Assembly (NCBI RefSeq): GCF_008831285.2
Contig: NC_045138.2
Location: forward strand, 24,461,934-24,525,933
From: Nymphaea colorata
Taxonomy: Eukaryota; Streptophyta; Magnoliopsida; Nymphaeales; Nymphaeaceae
Direction of reading: 5' to 3'
DNA: 64,000 nt
Shown here: in pieces, positions 23,848 through 35,968 of the stretch
Layout of the letters: the number at the start of each line of letters is the position of its first letter
Numbering within the stretch: the first letter of the stretch is position 1
Made by a program: the position numbers and the translations under genes
The notes under the pieces: generated by a model
Database searches by the model: none
Told to the model about the DNA's origin: nothing
Seen by the model: the letters and a program-made list of their open reading frames with translations, nothing else

Positions 23848-24660
23848 CAACCGGGAGATTGTTCTTACTTTGAACTCTTTAAACTTGTACAAATTTCTGA
23901 AAAGAAAAAACAGACAAACCAAACTGAATCACATAACATGTTACATTTTTCAAAAGCGCAAGTAAATTCAACGGGGGGACTAGCACAATCAACAGCAGGA
24001 AACATCCATCGAATGATTTTATAGATGCCTTAGATAATTCTAACTAAATTTTATAATGCGAACTAGAACTCAGATGGAACAGTGAGAATCCTCCGAGTGA
24101 ACACAGCTCTGCCACAAAACAGGAGCAAAGGATAAAATCCAAACTCAAGCGCAGCAATGGAGGCCTCTTCAGAAAAGAAATCAACAACAAGAGATTGAAA
24201 AACCATAACAATGTCCAACATTATTGAAGTAACCACTCAGAACCAAAAATGCGTATGAGCACCATTTACCAAACTCGAACAGAATCAAAAGAAGCCCAAA
24301 ACAGAAGATCTCGACTTTCTAAGGCCAAAGCAGAACTGCATTTAGCTGAAAAACTAGAAACTCCACTGCAGAAGGAAAACAAATCGCAATTGGAGATCCA
24401 TATCAAATCTGGGGGCATTCTTACTTAAACCAGCCGATCGACCTCAAGAAAGTCAGAAAGCACAGGAATCAAACGAACGGCAACGAAGGAAGCGCAGAAC
24501 GGAACGAGCAGTGAACCTTTTGGAAAAAAGAAGAAGAAGAAGAAGCGATTCTCGCGCTTCCTCGGATATCTTCTTTGCTAAGAGAGAGAGGGAGGGAGAG
24601 ATCGACAGAAGGCTCCGATTACTAAGCGGACATTATCAGTACGGAGAGCTCTGACTTCCA
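23848..24660 (-). promoter_or_regulatory. Probable 5' leader and promoter region of SRF
   Basis: Lies upstream of the SRF start codon (23,847-23,845). Near 24,530-24,600 the coding strand has a TTC-repeat and CT-rich tract (plus-strand GAAGAAGAAGAA and GAGAGAGAGGGAGGG), typical of plant leaders. A 5' UTR intron between that tract and the ATG is possible but not shown. No clear TATA box. Confidence 0.3.
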
Positions 24661-25589
24661 ATATATTTTAAAAGAATTTCAGAATTGAAATCATTTGTTA
24701 TTTCCTCACAAGTATGAAATCGCCCCTACGTCGGAGAATAATTAAATCATCGGCCGTCCAGATGAGGTCCTTTCTTTTCCAGAAGTCGTCGTCGGTGGCA
24801 TTTCCATTATTTTTTCCAGATGCAAGGGCAATAAATTAGATATGGTGGGTTCACTGGGAGTGGACTCCGTTGGGTCGATGTCGCTGGGAGCTTTCAATGG
24901 GTCGGATTTGACTCATTCCACGCACAAGCCGGATCCGGTAGAACCCGATCTCGGGCACAAATCCAATTGGGTATTTGGACCCGGATTCAGTTGTATTTTC
25001 CACCTAGGATAGAACCTGACATCCGCTTAAGTTTCGCGTTTGGATCAAAATCCGGATATTTAAATTTGGTTCTCTTGGAAAATATCTGAGACGAACGTCC
25101 AACCCGAAACATCACTTCAGGTTCGGATCAGAAAGAATCCGGTTCGAGTCCGATCCATTGACAGCCTTGCCTTTGCCTTTGAGTTTTCACCTTTCGCTTT
25201 TCACCACCTTTCCGGTGAGTTCCTTTTTTGAGGCAGAACTGAAGCGTCCAAGCGAGAAACGCTGACGTGTTGATAAATTGTATTGTTATCGTCTCCGGCG
25301 ATCCTTGTTTGGTAGATCGAGGTCGCTGTCAAGAGAAGCCCGACAAAGTTCCCGAACTCCGCTTGGAAGTTTGTGGTTTTCGCAGAGTTTCAGAAATCCA
25401 AGCCGCCTTTGGCCTTGGAATCCACGAGGGGTGACCATCTTATTGGTTTTCAATCTAATAGTTTGGATCAAGAACATAGATCCAAAACCAAAACATTGTT
25501 TTGGTTCTAATTCCATTTTGCTTACCAACATTTGAAGGAAGGTAGCAGTGACTTTGGAAAACTTATGAAGTTCACTAGATATTGGCGAT
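24661..25589. other. Intergenic, nothing firmly recognised
   Basis: Includes recurring GC-containing words (GGATCCGG, CCCGATCTCGGG, TTCGGATCAG) around 24.85-25.15 kb. It also has a short stretch (25,280-25,530) open on both strands with no family signature. Probably degenerate repeat DNA. Confidence 0.4.
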
Positions 25590-26693
25590 AATCACATGGG
25601 TTTTACCAACTTAATGTGTTATTAAATGATTTTTTCCTTCTGGATTATCGCCATTCTTGCCTTTGGTTGAGCTTTCTTGTGTTGTTAAGAAACTGAGATT
25701 AAATTTTAGGGGTTTAAGAACTTGGTCAATTAGGGCATCTGTTAAAATATTTAACTTCGATTGGCTGGTTTAGTGAAACATGCCGTTGGAAGCAGTAAAA
25801 CTATTTATTACGGCGCTCTTTGTTGCTTAATTGTTTGTTTAATTACCGAACAAATAACAGCGAGGAGGAGGGGGAGGGTAGGGAGCGGAGGTGGGGCCCA
25901 CGAGGCATGTGCTTCGAGCAGGGAGCAAATGCGCCGCGCAATGCTTACGTCCTTATCGTGTGGACTTTTGTGCATAAAGTATGGGTTTGGGCCCGACCGT
26001 GGATCTATGTCCTACTCTGGAGTGCCGGCAGTGGGTCAGGGCTTTAGGACCGACTGGACCTAGTCTAGTCTGGATCTGATCCTGATGTCATTTTCCCGGA
26101 AAGAAGTGAAAATATGTTGGATTTGGATCCGGATTATAAATTGTAATAGTAGTTCTAAACTTAGGGATGTGACAGCGCAAGATGTTAGAGGAATTTTTAT
26201 TTTTTGATCTCAGTATCGAACAATCCACTTTTGAGAAAAGGAATCGATCCTATATATGCAACCCCATCGCTATCCGGATCATGACATTACAGATCCATTC
26301 AATTACGGGTGTGGATTTTATTATGGTCAGAAAGGGGGTTGGAGTTGTTTATGAGCCAAATTCTCGACGTTTGCATTATGTGTCATTCTTTGTCTGGTCT
26401 GCTTTAGCTTATGCAACTTTGACATTTCAGTTCATGTTTGCTTACAAACTGGTGCCCATCTCTTACTCAAAGGGCCGTTTAACAAACAGATGTTTCTTGA
26501 ACCTATTTCAATTTCGTGATATATTTATAAAACATTAACAATTTTTTATTATCACCAAAATAGCCTCAAATTGCTTTTAAGAAAGTATTTGGTAAGAAAA
26601 ATGTTATGCTGTTCAAATATATTTTTTAAAAATAAAACAGTGTGCTTTTTGTTCAAGAAAATATGATATAATTATGCATATTTCCCAATCAAA
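25590..26693. repeat. Segmental duplication block A, copy A1
   Basis: Aligns with A2 (36,897-38,280) from CACATG.GTTT.ACCAACTTAAT to ATTTCCCAATCA. The copies share long identical runs such as the stretch starting GGTCAGAAAGGGGG. A frame at 26,182-26,538 is also open in A2, but the differences in their common part change amino acids, so I do not call it a gene. Confidence 0.85.
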
Positions 26694-27560
26694 TGGCAAA
26701 CACAAGTGTACAAACACGATGTTATCGGAACATCAGTCCGAGTGGTTAAGAAGGTCAAAAAAAGTCCACACAGTCTCTAAACCAATGGAGACGGGTCTCT
26801 GCTGACATAGAAGGAAAATTTAAAGAAAAAAAAAAGTTCCACGTGAAAAAAAAATTTTAACAATAAAAAAAACTGTGCATAATAAAAAAGTCCACTCCAC
26901 CTCTTGTGCATCTTCACTTCACCTTTGTAGCGAGTCAATTTTCAAATATTCTTTTATTCGTTTTCTTTTAAAAAGTTTCGATCATGTGCACCCAGTTGTT
27001 ATGGGCATGCGGGAGAGTGGGTCTAATCAGTTATTCATGCTCCCAATGCTAACATTGGTACATTATGAATGTAGACGGGGTTCTGTTATATATGATATAC
27101 GCGTATTTGTTCTGGTTATTTATACTCTTTTTTTTTTGTTTTTCTCTCAATCATTTAATGCATATGTTAACTTATATATATATTTTGTGGAAACTTATAA
27201 CTAACTCCAATTAATTATATAGTTATGCCCATTTGGTTGGATAATTGTAAACTGAAGTCCAATCCAAATGGGAATTGGTTTCGGTTGCGTGAGGTAAGAC
27301 GCAATTGGTCAAGGTCTGGTACGCAGGTCTTCACTCCAACTCCAATCATATCGGATGGACAATAAAGTAGTAGATGAAGGCAACAACTTGTTATAAAATA
27401 TAGAAAGTGCGTTGCGTAGAGTAACGTGTACTCTGAGTTGGATTGGGTGGACCCTGTTTGATCCAAATCACTACTATTAAATTCTTATCCAAAGCTTGAC
27501 GGTAACCGAACTTGGAAAACATGGGGCATTTCCGATCTAGGAAATATTATACATACACAC

Positions 27561-27592
<32 letters not shown>

Positions 27593-28228
27593 TACGAGTT
27601 TGATATGTTTCAAACATATAAAAAGCTGGACGCTCATCTCATGAAACATGACATTCGATGAAAAAGGATTTGTAATTATAAGCTTTGTTACTTATAAAGA
27701 TTTTTCTATTCATCAAAATTTAAACCCATTTAGGAACCTGTTCACATGTCCACATGGATTCAAGTGCATGCATGATCCAAGAGTCAACTCTTACCTAATT
27801 GATTACTTAAGTAACTTTAAAAGGTCTTTGAAAAACTCAGAACGATGAAACCATTCACCTCCTATCTTAAATCAAACTTTTTTTTTTTTCAATGTAAAGA
27901 AGTAAAATAAGGATCTTAGGTGTATATTTTATGTCTGATCCTTAATATCCTTAGTTTGATAAACCATGAACTTAAACAAGGGGATTCAAATCTGATATGA
28001 TTACCTAAATTATTTCCCATTCGGCAAAAAAAACTTTTTAGAAGGCCTCTGAGAAATAACAGAGTCTTTTCTAATGCTGTTTCCTCCACCATTGAAATAT
28101 TCTGTGGGATCTCAAACTCAGCCAGTTTGCAGCAAAGATGAATCAAAACTGTACATATTTCTGGTTCGTTATTCGCTGGCCGTCGGATTTACCTACTACC
28201 CGATTCGAATGAATAAACAGTTTCATGA
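26694..28228. other. 1.5-kb segment present between A1 and B1 but absent between A2 and B3
   Basis: A2 passes straight from CCCAATCA into GAATTTATTTGGC, while here 1.53 kb separates the same two sequences. I see no terminal inverted repeats, so a deletion in A2-B3 is as likely as an insertion here. Contents: a tRNA A-box-like word (GTCCGAGTGGTTAAG at about 26,735), a (TA)n run at 27,561-27,592 and AT-rich DNA. No gene. Confidence 0.6.
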
Positions 28229-30522
28229 GAATTTATTTGGCATGCTTGAATGGGCAGTCTCAACATGAAATAAAAGCGACGGCTACTTTCCCGAGTACTC
28301 AACACTCTTTGGACATGCATTGCACGTCCGGATGAATTGTAATGGCATTAACTATAAGCGAAGCCGCTGGTACGGGAGATCATAAAAAAAACGGAGAGAA
28401 GTCAAGGAATAAATAGTGCTTTCATTTAACATTTGAACGTTGAGGGAAGACATCCTTTCACTTCTCTCTTTTTTAATAGTCTTCTTCTGCTCATTAAATT
28501 GGAAAGTCCAAATTTGTTTACATTCTGTGTATATATCTCAAAAGTTGAAGTAGATTTATAGACACCTTTTTTTAATTTTTTTTTTAAGTGTTGTATGAAT
28601 CTGCTTCAATTTTTAAACCATGTTTACAAAACAGTTACGTACTGTCCCCTTCACCAAATAAACGGTAAGGAACACATGATAATTGGTACACGACACTTTG
28701 AAATGCTCCAGCTGCAATGCTGTAAAAATCGGTTGCAAATTTGAATAGGCTGAATCAGTTGAGTTGGCCAAAAAATACTAAAAATATCTTCAATTAAAAA
28801 TATAAAAATTAAATGTTTAAAAATAAATTAGACAGCTGACACATGCCACTCTTGAATTTGCAACAACTCAACTCAATTCGATTCGACTGATTCAAGCAGC
28901 CGATTCATGCCAATTTTGCAACTTTGTTCCGAGGTATTTTTCTTTTTCAAATTGATATTGCAAATAAGGATACAAGAAGCGTACATTTTAAATTCATTTA
29001 ATTTAAAAAAAAAAACTTTTTTACAGGTCTTAGCATTCAAAATTCTTAATGGGAAACAGTTTTTTTTTTTCTTCTCGTGATAATGAAGTCATTTATATGT
29101 AGAAGATATAAATTATATACAGAAGAATCACTGTGTGCTCATTATAATGCAACGGACAGAGTTCTTTTTCCTCTTTCTTTAGGGGAGATGACTGGGGTTA
29201 GGTAGAACATGACTACCCAGCTACCATTATTAAAGTCGTTTTGTAGTGCTCATAATCCTAATACTATTCCAAGCAAGGTCCAGCAATGCGGGTCCAAATA
29301 TATCGGATCAAAATTCAATTGGCAATAGTTATTAAGTGATTATCAAAACATCTAAGAACATATATATCATGCATGAGTTAACATTATATCCGGATTTCAT
29401 GCATGTTTTAGGTGATTTACACGTATCTCATACACAATCATGCATATGTACGCATTACATTATACATTGCAGTGTTAAAAGGAAAATCTCTCCACAAATT
29501 GAGCTTTTGGAAAGATGAACTTTCTGGTTCATAAAGGCCGAGCACAAGTTCACCTTGTGGCTCATTTAAGCCATTCACGAAAAGGGGTCGGTTTCATGAC
29601 TTCATCCTCAACAACTAAAGTCTTAAATGGTTCTGTTCGATCGTTGGGCTCATTTACTACCGGACCCACAATCAGGTTCGTCTTTAGTGGAATACTTAGG
29701 TTCCAAAGAAATGCAGCAAGCCTAGCTAGATACATGTTGTTTGAGAATGAATAATAATATGTTTGTCTTATATGTCAAAAGAAAAGCTACAACACAAAAC
29801 GGAGTTTGACTGTTCATGTAGGTGGAACAACCTATTCAATCGCAACATTATTTGAACATTATATTAAAAGCTTTTTTTTAGTATTCAACATAAATTCTAA
29901 AGCTGGCACCGTAGTGTTCTCCCCATTAGGTCTTGACATGTCCAACCATGTTGATCTTGGTTATTGTACCAACTGTAACGATTAGACTTAAAATGGATTA
30001 AGTAGTGGATATTGTGTGTGTATATATATATATATACAAACAATTGAATGGTGATTATCGATTTTTAGAATCACCCAACAATCTAAGCTGAACTGTCTGA
30101 TCCAACATGATGGACATTAAGAGAAAAACAAGGATAAAAAGATGATGAACATTTTCGTTATTGAGTATTAATTTACATTTTTTTTCCTTTGTTTTTCTCT
30201 CAACTATCCATTTGCGTCAGATGTACTTGGTTAAATGGTTGGACGACTTTGGACAGCAACATTCATCATTCGCTCACACACACACACATATATATATATG
30301 TGTATATATATATATACACACTAAATGTTTGAACAGTAGAAAGCTGTCACGCTCACAACAGTTGGAGCTCTAGGGTCCATTAACATTTAATCCCAACTTG
30401 TTTTCAACTACTTGTAGACATTTCATCCCAATATCGGCTTGGTACATAAATTAGCCACTTGTTCTGCCATGACAATGAGCTTTGTGCTTATTTCTTTTTT
30501 TTTTTAGTTTTGGCCAACCACA

Positions 30523-30566
<44 letters not shown>

Positions 30567-31640
30567 TAAATGTTTGAACAGTAGAAAGCTGTCATGCTCA
30601 CAACAGTTGGAGCTCTAGGGTCCATTAACATTTAATCCCAACTTGTTTCTAACTACTTGTAGACATTTCATCCCAATATCGGCTTGGTACATAAATTAGC
30701 CACTTGTTCTGTCATGACAATGAGCTTTGTGCTTATTTCTTTTTTTTTTTTAGTTTTGGCAACCACTCGGTCTCCTTTACACCATTTTGTTGTGGTATGA
30801 CAGTACAAGGTTGTATCACGGCCATGAGATAAGAATTCAGACTCATTATCAGTTTATTTGGAGCAGTTCGTAAAGGCTTGGAGCTGCTTTGTCACACTTT
30901 AGTGAAATTTTGAATGATGCCTAAAGTTTGGGAAAATCATCAATATTATCGGAAACGATGAATGCGACTTGAACAATTAATATTGAAACCGACATTAAGA
31001 TGCTGAAGGTAGGGTCCAGTTGCAAGAAATATTTGACTCCAAATTAATGGGGTTTATGGCTTTTATTTAACCACATTAAAAAAAAAAATTGTATAAGTTT
31101 GCCTTGCTGCTGCAATTCTTGAACTATGGGCAGGCTCCACATAAGCATATCATTACATAACATTGTCACATTCACGTCATTATAACAAGTCAGCCCACTT
31201 TCACATGAACTTAAGCTTCTGGTTTGACGGGTTTCAATCCACCTTTACCAGTTTCGTTTTCAGCCCAACAAAACCTTCGAACTAAGACAACCAACTATTC
31301 AAACAACTCTTTTTTATAAGGTTTGTTACATCTTTTTTATAAGGTTTGTTACATTCTTCACAAAATTATAAACAACTCTAAACTTTTCAAAGTGGGTTCA
31401 CCTCATGCTTCAAAATGATGATTTAAACATAGAGCTAGGGATTTAATTTTATTAAAACGTGTGGCTAACGATGACTGCATTTATTTGCAGTTTATGACTT
31501 CTTGCTCATGAGCAGGATGAAGATGTGTTCCATTAGACTGAAAAAAACGTTTCATTAATTTTATTTCACACATCATCATCAGTTCGGGGCATATATGACT
31601 GGCCGACAATTTTTAATCCATGTATTTTGTTTGTGAAGAT
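28229..31640. repeat. Segmental duplication block B, copy B1 (longest copy)
   Basis: Aligns with B2 (34,476-36,830) and B3 (38,281-40,430). Shared landmarks include GGGGAGATGACTGGGGTTAG and CAGCAATGCGGGTCCAAAT. B1 holds about 1.3 kb (29.46-30.77 kb) that B3 lacks and B2 only partly keeps. A 79-codon frame at 29,515-29,754 recurs in B2 with one visible base change. No terminal repeats or transposase were recognised, so the nature of the block is unknown. Confidence 0.85.
30321..30765. repeat. Tandem duplication of a 197-bp unit separated by (TA)n
   Basis: The unit from CTAAATGTTTGAACAGTAG to TAGTTTTGGC occurs at 30,321-30,517 and again at 30,566-30,763 (period 245 bp), almost unchanged. A (TA)n run precedes each unit (30,286-30,318 and 30,524-30,565), so the duplication probably arose by slippage or unequal exchange between TA tracts. 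Confidence 0.9.
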
Positions 31641-32279
31641 TGAGAAGTAGGCGTTTGGTGTTCCGTGTTAAGGACAGATCCTGTGATAATTTGCAAGCAT
31701 AAATACTGACAAGCATTTTAGTTCAGTACTGGTTCATTCCACAAACATATAAAACCAATTTTTCATCTTCTCTTTGGGGGGTCACAATTGGAGCAACGGC
31801 ACACAAATGTTCTAGTATGTTTTCCAAAATTTCTAATGGGTCAAATGGTTTTTTTTTTTTAAAAAAAACTTTAGTAAGTGAAATGTGTTTTAAAAAAAAT
31901 TCAGGGGGACCATGGCCCCTCCCGGGAGCCCTTGGTATTTTGGTGTATCTTCTATTCTTAAGGTAGAATTCAAACATTCATAGAGCTACAAATAGCCTCA
32001 TCTCATATTAAATGGAAAACCCTTCAGATTCTAGTAACGATGCTCAAGAAATTTTTAAAAATTTTATTATTTTGCCAACAAAAAGCAATGTATCAAACCA
32101 GTGCAACCAAGTCTCCCACCCAAAAGAGACTCTTTCGGTTACTGGAAAAAATATACAATGGGCTTGGTTGTATTGCTCATTTTTTTAGGACATGCTTGAT
32201 AGCCACAGACCTTACATCTGACCTCGGATCTACTGAGAAATCCGTGGTTAACAAATGACGATTCTGAAATCTATAGATT
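31641..32279. other. Repeat-derived spacer between B1 and a LINE remnant
   Basis: The 31,790-31,980 part (words GGGGGACCATGGCCCCTCCC and long T/A runs) resembles a second patch near 48.72-48.91 kb (AGGCCCAGCTAGAACCCAT, CCGCCGCCCCTGG). Such GGCCCCTCC-containing patches are common in plant repeats. No gene is supported. Confidence 0.4.
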
Positions 32280-32284
32280 TTTTT

Positions 32285-33050
32285 TTGTACAAAGGAGCGG
32301 TTTAGAACCACATTAACTAACTATAGCACGAGGTCGAACTACACCAATTAGATCTTCCTCAATCAATCGATACAAATGACCAGGTGGATTGGTAAGAATG
32401 ATCACTCCAAAAGATCATTGAAAAGCTTATGAGACAAGAAAATTCACACACATATTAGCTTCTCTGTACGTATGACATAAGATAAACTCTCAATCACGTC
32501 TCAGCAATTCTTGACACTGTTTCACTATCTTGAATAAAGGATCACGAGGCTGCAGGTCTTTTAGAACCTTGTTCACAACTAACAAGGAATCTGATTCAAC
32601 AAAAACTTTACGAAAGCCACGTTCCCAAGCCAATTTCAAACCATGGAGAATAACAATAAGTTTAGCCTTAGTTTATGACCATAACCTGCACGACAAGTGA
32701 TGCCAAATAACAATTCTCCATTATCATTGCGAAATAAACCCCCAGCCGCTAAGTCTTCTGGATTTGTTCTAGCAGCCGCATCAATATTTAACTTAACAAA
32801 ACCCAAGGGAGGTGACATCCATGCAATGAAGGTTTGAACTTTTCGTTGAAATAATCGAAGTTGGGCCATATGGTTTCTGAACTCTCCAATAAAAGCAGCT
32901 ATGCGAAATGAAACATCATCAGGCAAAAAAAAACTTTCTTCAAGTACAACTCGATTTCACCAGTGCCGAATATGCCAACAAGGGAAGCAAAAAAAAATAG
33001 ACAAAAGAATCATATTGTTAACCAAAAGGCCTAAAACCCAGAGGTTTCAG
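32285..33050 (-). mobile_element. Broken LINE (non-LTR retrotransposon) 3' end: RNase H domain
   Basis: On the minus strand the translation gives WMSPPLGFVKLNIDAAART, a Gly-Gly-rich stretch with RNDNGELLFG, then after a frameshift HGLKLAWERGFRKVFVESDS and KQCQELLRRD. An internal TGA follows, then EFILCHTYREANMCVNF, and finally a tail ending in RPRAIVS with a stop. This is the plant-type RNase H region (RVT_3) found at the end of LINE polyproteins. An A-rich run on the minus strand at about 32,280-32,290 could be the tail. At least one frameshift (near 32,640-32,690) and one stop make it inactive. It appears 5'-truncated: no reverse transcriptase core was seen upstream. Confidence 0.75.
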
Positions 33051-33067
33051 GTTGACTGGCCGGCAAC

Positions 33068-33905
33068 AAGCTTCATCTCAAGAAACCCACTTCCCATTTG
33101 TAGACATTGAGAACCAGACATGTCTTTACCTTTAAAACCCGTGGAAACCGTCGTGACTTATCATGTTCAAAAGTATTTTCAAAAGTGAATGGATCTGCCG
33201 GCCACACATTCACACTGATATAACTTTTGCATACACAGACATCTGAATCATAGCGGAACCAAATATCAGTGGAATCATGTAGAACCAAACAAAACATGAA
33301 ATCATGGTGCTAATAGGATGAGAACGAGATTGAATGAATCCGAAAGCCAATATTTCTAATAAGCCTTCACAAATACAATGCAGTTTGTGCAGCAAGCAGG
33401 GCAGTTAGATTTAATTAGTCTGAAGGGTTGTGCTTTTCAAGGGGTTTAAGAACAAAGCAAAACATAGACCAAGAAAGTAAGAAAAAGTACGCTTTGCAAT
33501 AGCAGTTAAGACCGACTAGAGCTGGACTGAGTTCTCAGTTCAGCAAGCCAGCAAGAACGTGTAACTTATGTGTATGATTTTCAGATCACACAATTCTATC
33601 CATTGAATTATTAAAAGCACTTCTTGGCAAGTTGAATAATTTCCCTACTTGTTGAAGCAAGTCCGGTTGAACCTTCACAAGTTTTGCATTCATATGGAGC
33701 GCAGATCAAGTCACCTGAAGGGTGATCTGTGAAACAGATCAAAGACAACACACAAGAATTATGCCTGGCGATTGGTCTTCACTGCCTTTTTGATGGGGCG
33801 CCAGGCAACTTTTGAAAATACTTTTATTTCCACAGTTTTAAAGGTAAAGAGATGTCTGGCTCTCAATCTCTACGAATGGGAAGTGGGTTTCTTGAGATGA
33901 AGCTT
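33068..33905. repeat. Long inverted repeat (arms about 98-119 bp, spacer about 620 bp)
   Basis: Sequence at 33,068-33,186 reappears in reverse complement at 33,808-33,905. On one strand both arms read ACTTTTGAAAATACTTTT..., TTTTAAAGGTAAAGA, then GGGAAGTGGGTTTCTTGAG and GATGAAGCTT. The left arm has about 20 extra bases in its middle. Both arms end at AAGCTT. It could be a foldback element or a fragment duplicated in inverted orientation. The spacer has no recognisable gene. Confidence 0.85.
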
Positions 33906-33909
33906 GCCT

Positions 33910-34475
33910 GATTGTTAGAAAACAAGCAAAGACAAAAAGAAAAATACTTAGAATTTTAACGTGGTTCGGAGTATTGTTCTCCTACATCCACGACGATGCT
34001 TTCTCACCCCCTCATCGTTGGGTGAGGTTCCACTAATATATATAGGTAATTTACATCGCTGGGATTGCATTTCCTTTGCTGGTTTGGTAGTTTCCTTTTC
34101 TTATTGTTGTAATCAAGGGATCATTGATTTCTTCTTTCCTTAATTTTCGTTCTCTTTTCATCAGCATGATTTTGGCCTCCAGATTGTATGCCCGTTTGCT
34201 CTGTCATGCTAAGATCATGGTCCTGAACGAATGTTGAGTTTCAACCGTTCTCAAACAAAGGTATCTGTGGGGAGGGCTTTGATGAGAGGATCCACCAATT
34301 GATGAGAGGTGGGAATGTGTCTGACAAAGAGTTGTTTGCGGGCAACAAGATTGAATGAAGTGTACATCGAGTTCAATATGTTTACTTTTCTGATGAAGTA
34401 CCGGATTCACCGTCATATAGGTGTTACTAATGTTGTCGCACCAAACTATGTGTTTCGCTAATGAAACAGTTACAT
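33910..34475 (-). mobile_element. Copia LTR-retrotransposon 3' remnant
   Basis: On the minus strand, 34,488-34,210 translates to Copia RNase H sequence: SLAKHIVWCDNISNTYM, NPVLHQKSKHIELDVHF, then after a one-base frameshift ARKQLFVRHIPTSHQLVDPL, KALPTDTFV, a TGA, and ERLKLNI. The flanking 33,912-34,150 looks like LTR, starting TGTTAGAAAACAAG and containing TTAACGTGGTTCGGAG and a CTACATCCACGA motif. The element is cut off at its upstream side by block B2 at about 34,475. Inactive. Confidence 0.75.
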
Positions 34476-35913
34476 GTATATATCTCAATCTTTAACAACA
34501 CTTTTTTTTTAAAGTGTTTTATGGATATGCTTCAATCTTTAGACCACATTCGTAAAACAGTTACACACAGTTCTATTTACAAAATAAACGGCAAGGAACA
34601 CATGATAATTGGCACATGACACTTTAAAATGTTTGAGCTGCAATGCTGTAAAAATCGGTTGCAAATTTGAATCGGCTGAATCAGTTAAGTTGGCCAAAAA
34701 ATAATAAAAAGATCTACAATTAAAAATATAAAAATTAAATGTTTAAAAATAAATTAGATAGCTGACACATGCCACTCTTGAATTTGCAACAACTCAATTC
34801 GATTCGACTGATTCAAGCAGCCGATTCATGCCACTTTTACAACTTTGTTCCGAGGTTTTTTTTCTTTTCAAATTGATATTGCAAATAAGGATAGAAGAAG
34901 CATACATTTTTAATTCATTTAATTAAAAAAAAAAACTTTTTTACTGGTCTGGGCATTCAAAATTCTTAATGGGAAACAGTTTTTTTTTTCTTCTCGTGAT
35001 AATGAAGTCATTTATATGTAGAAGATAAAAATTATATACAGAAGAATCACTGTGTGCTCATTATAATGCAACAGACAGAGTTATTTTTCCTCTTTCTTTA
35101 GGGGAGATGACTGGGGTTAGGTAGAACATGACTACGCAGCTACCATTATTAAAGTCGTTTTGTAGTGCTCATAATCCTAATACTATTCCAAGCAAGGTCC
35201 AGCAATGCGGGTCCAAATATATCGGATCAAAATTCAATTGGCAATAGTTATTAAGTGATTATCAAAACATCTAAGAACATATATATCATGCATGAGTTAA
35301 CATTATATCCGGATTTCATGCATGTTTTAGGTGATTTACACGTATCTCATACACAATCATGCATATGTACGCATTACATTATACATTGCAGTGTTAAAAG
35401 GAAAAGCTCTCCACAAATTGAGCTTTTGGAAAGATGAACTTTCTGGTTCATAAAGGCCGAGCACAAGTTAACCTTGTGGCTCATTTAAGCCATTCACGAA
35501 AAGGGGTCGGTTTCATGACTTCATCCTCAACAACTAAAGTCTTAAATGGTTCTGTTCGATCGTTGGGCTCATTTACTACCGGACCCACAATCAGGTTCGT
35601 CTTTAGTGGAATACTTAGGTTCCAAAGAAATGCAGCAAGCCTAGCTAGATACATGTTGTTTGAGAATGAATAATAATATGTTTGTCTTATATATGAAAAG
35701 AAATGGTACAACGCAAAACGTAGTTTGGTTGTTCATGTAGGTGGAACAACCTATTCAGTCGCAACATTATTTGAACATTATATTAAAAGCTTTTAGTATT
35801 CAACATAAATGCTAAAGCGGGGACGGTAGTGTTCTCCCCATTAGGTCTTGACATGTCCAGCTATGTTGATCTTGGTTATGGTACCAACTGTAACGACTAT
35901 AGACTTAAAATGG

Positions 35914-35968
<55 letters not shown>

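Noticed and set aside
26735-26825. tRNA-like A-box word GTCCGAGTGGTTAAG
   Set aside because: No matching B-box or cloverleaf could be drawn, so it is not a tRNA gene. A SINE origin is possible but unsupported.
29515-29754. 79-codon frame repeated at 35,434
   Set aside because: Conserved only because the B copies are recent. No motif, and B3 lacks the region entirely.
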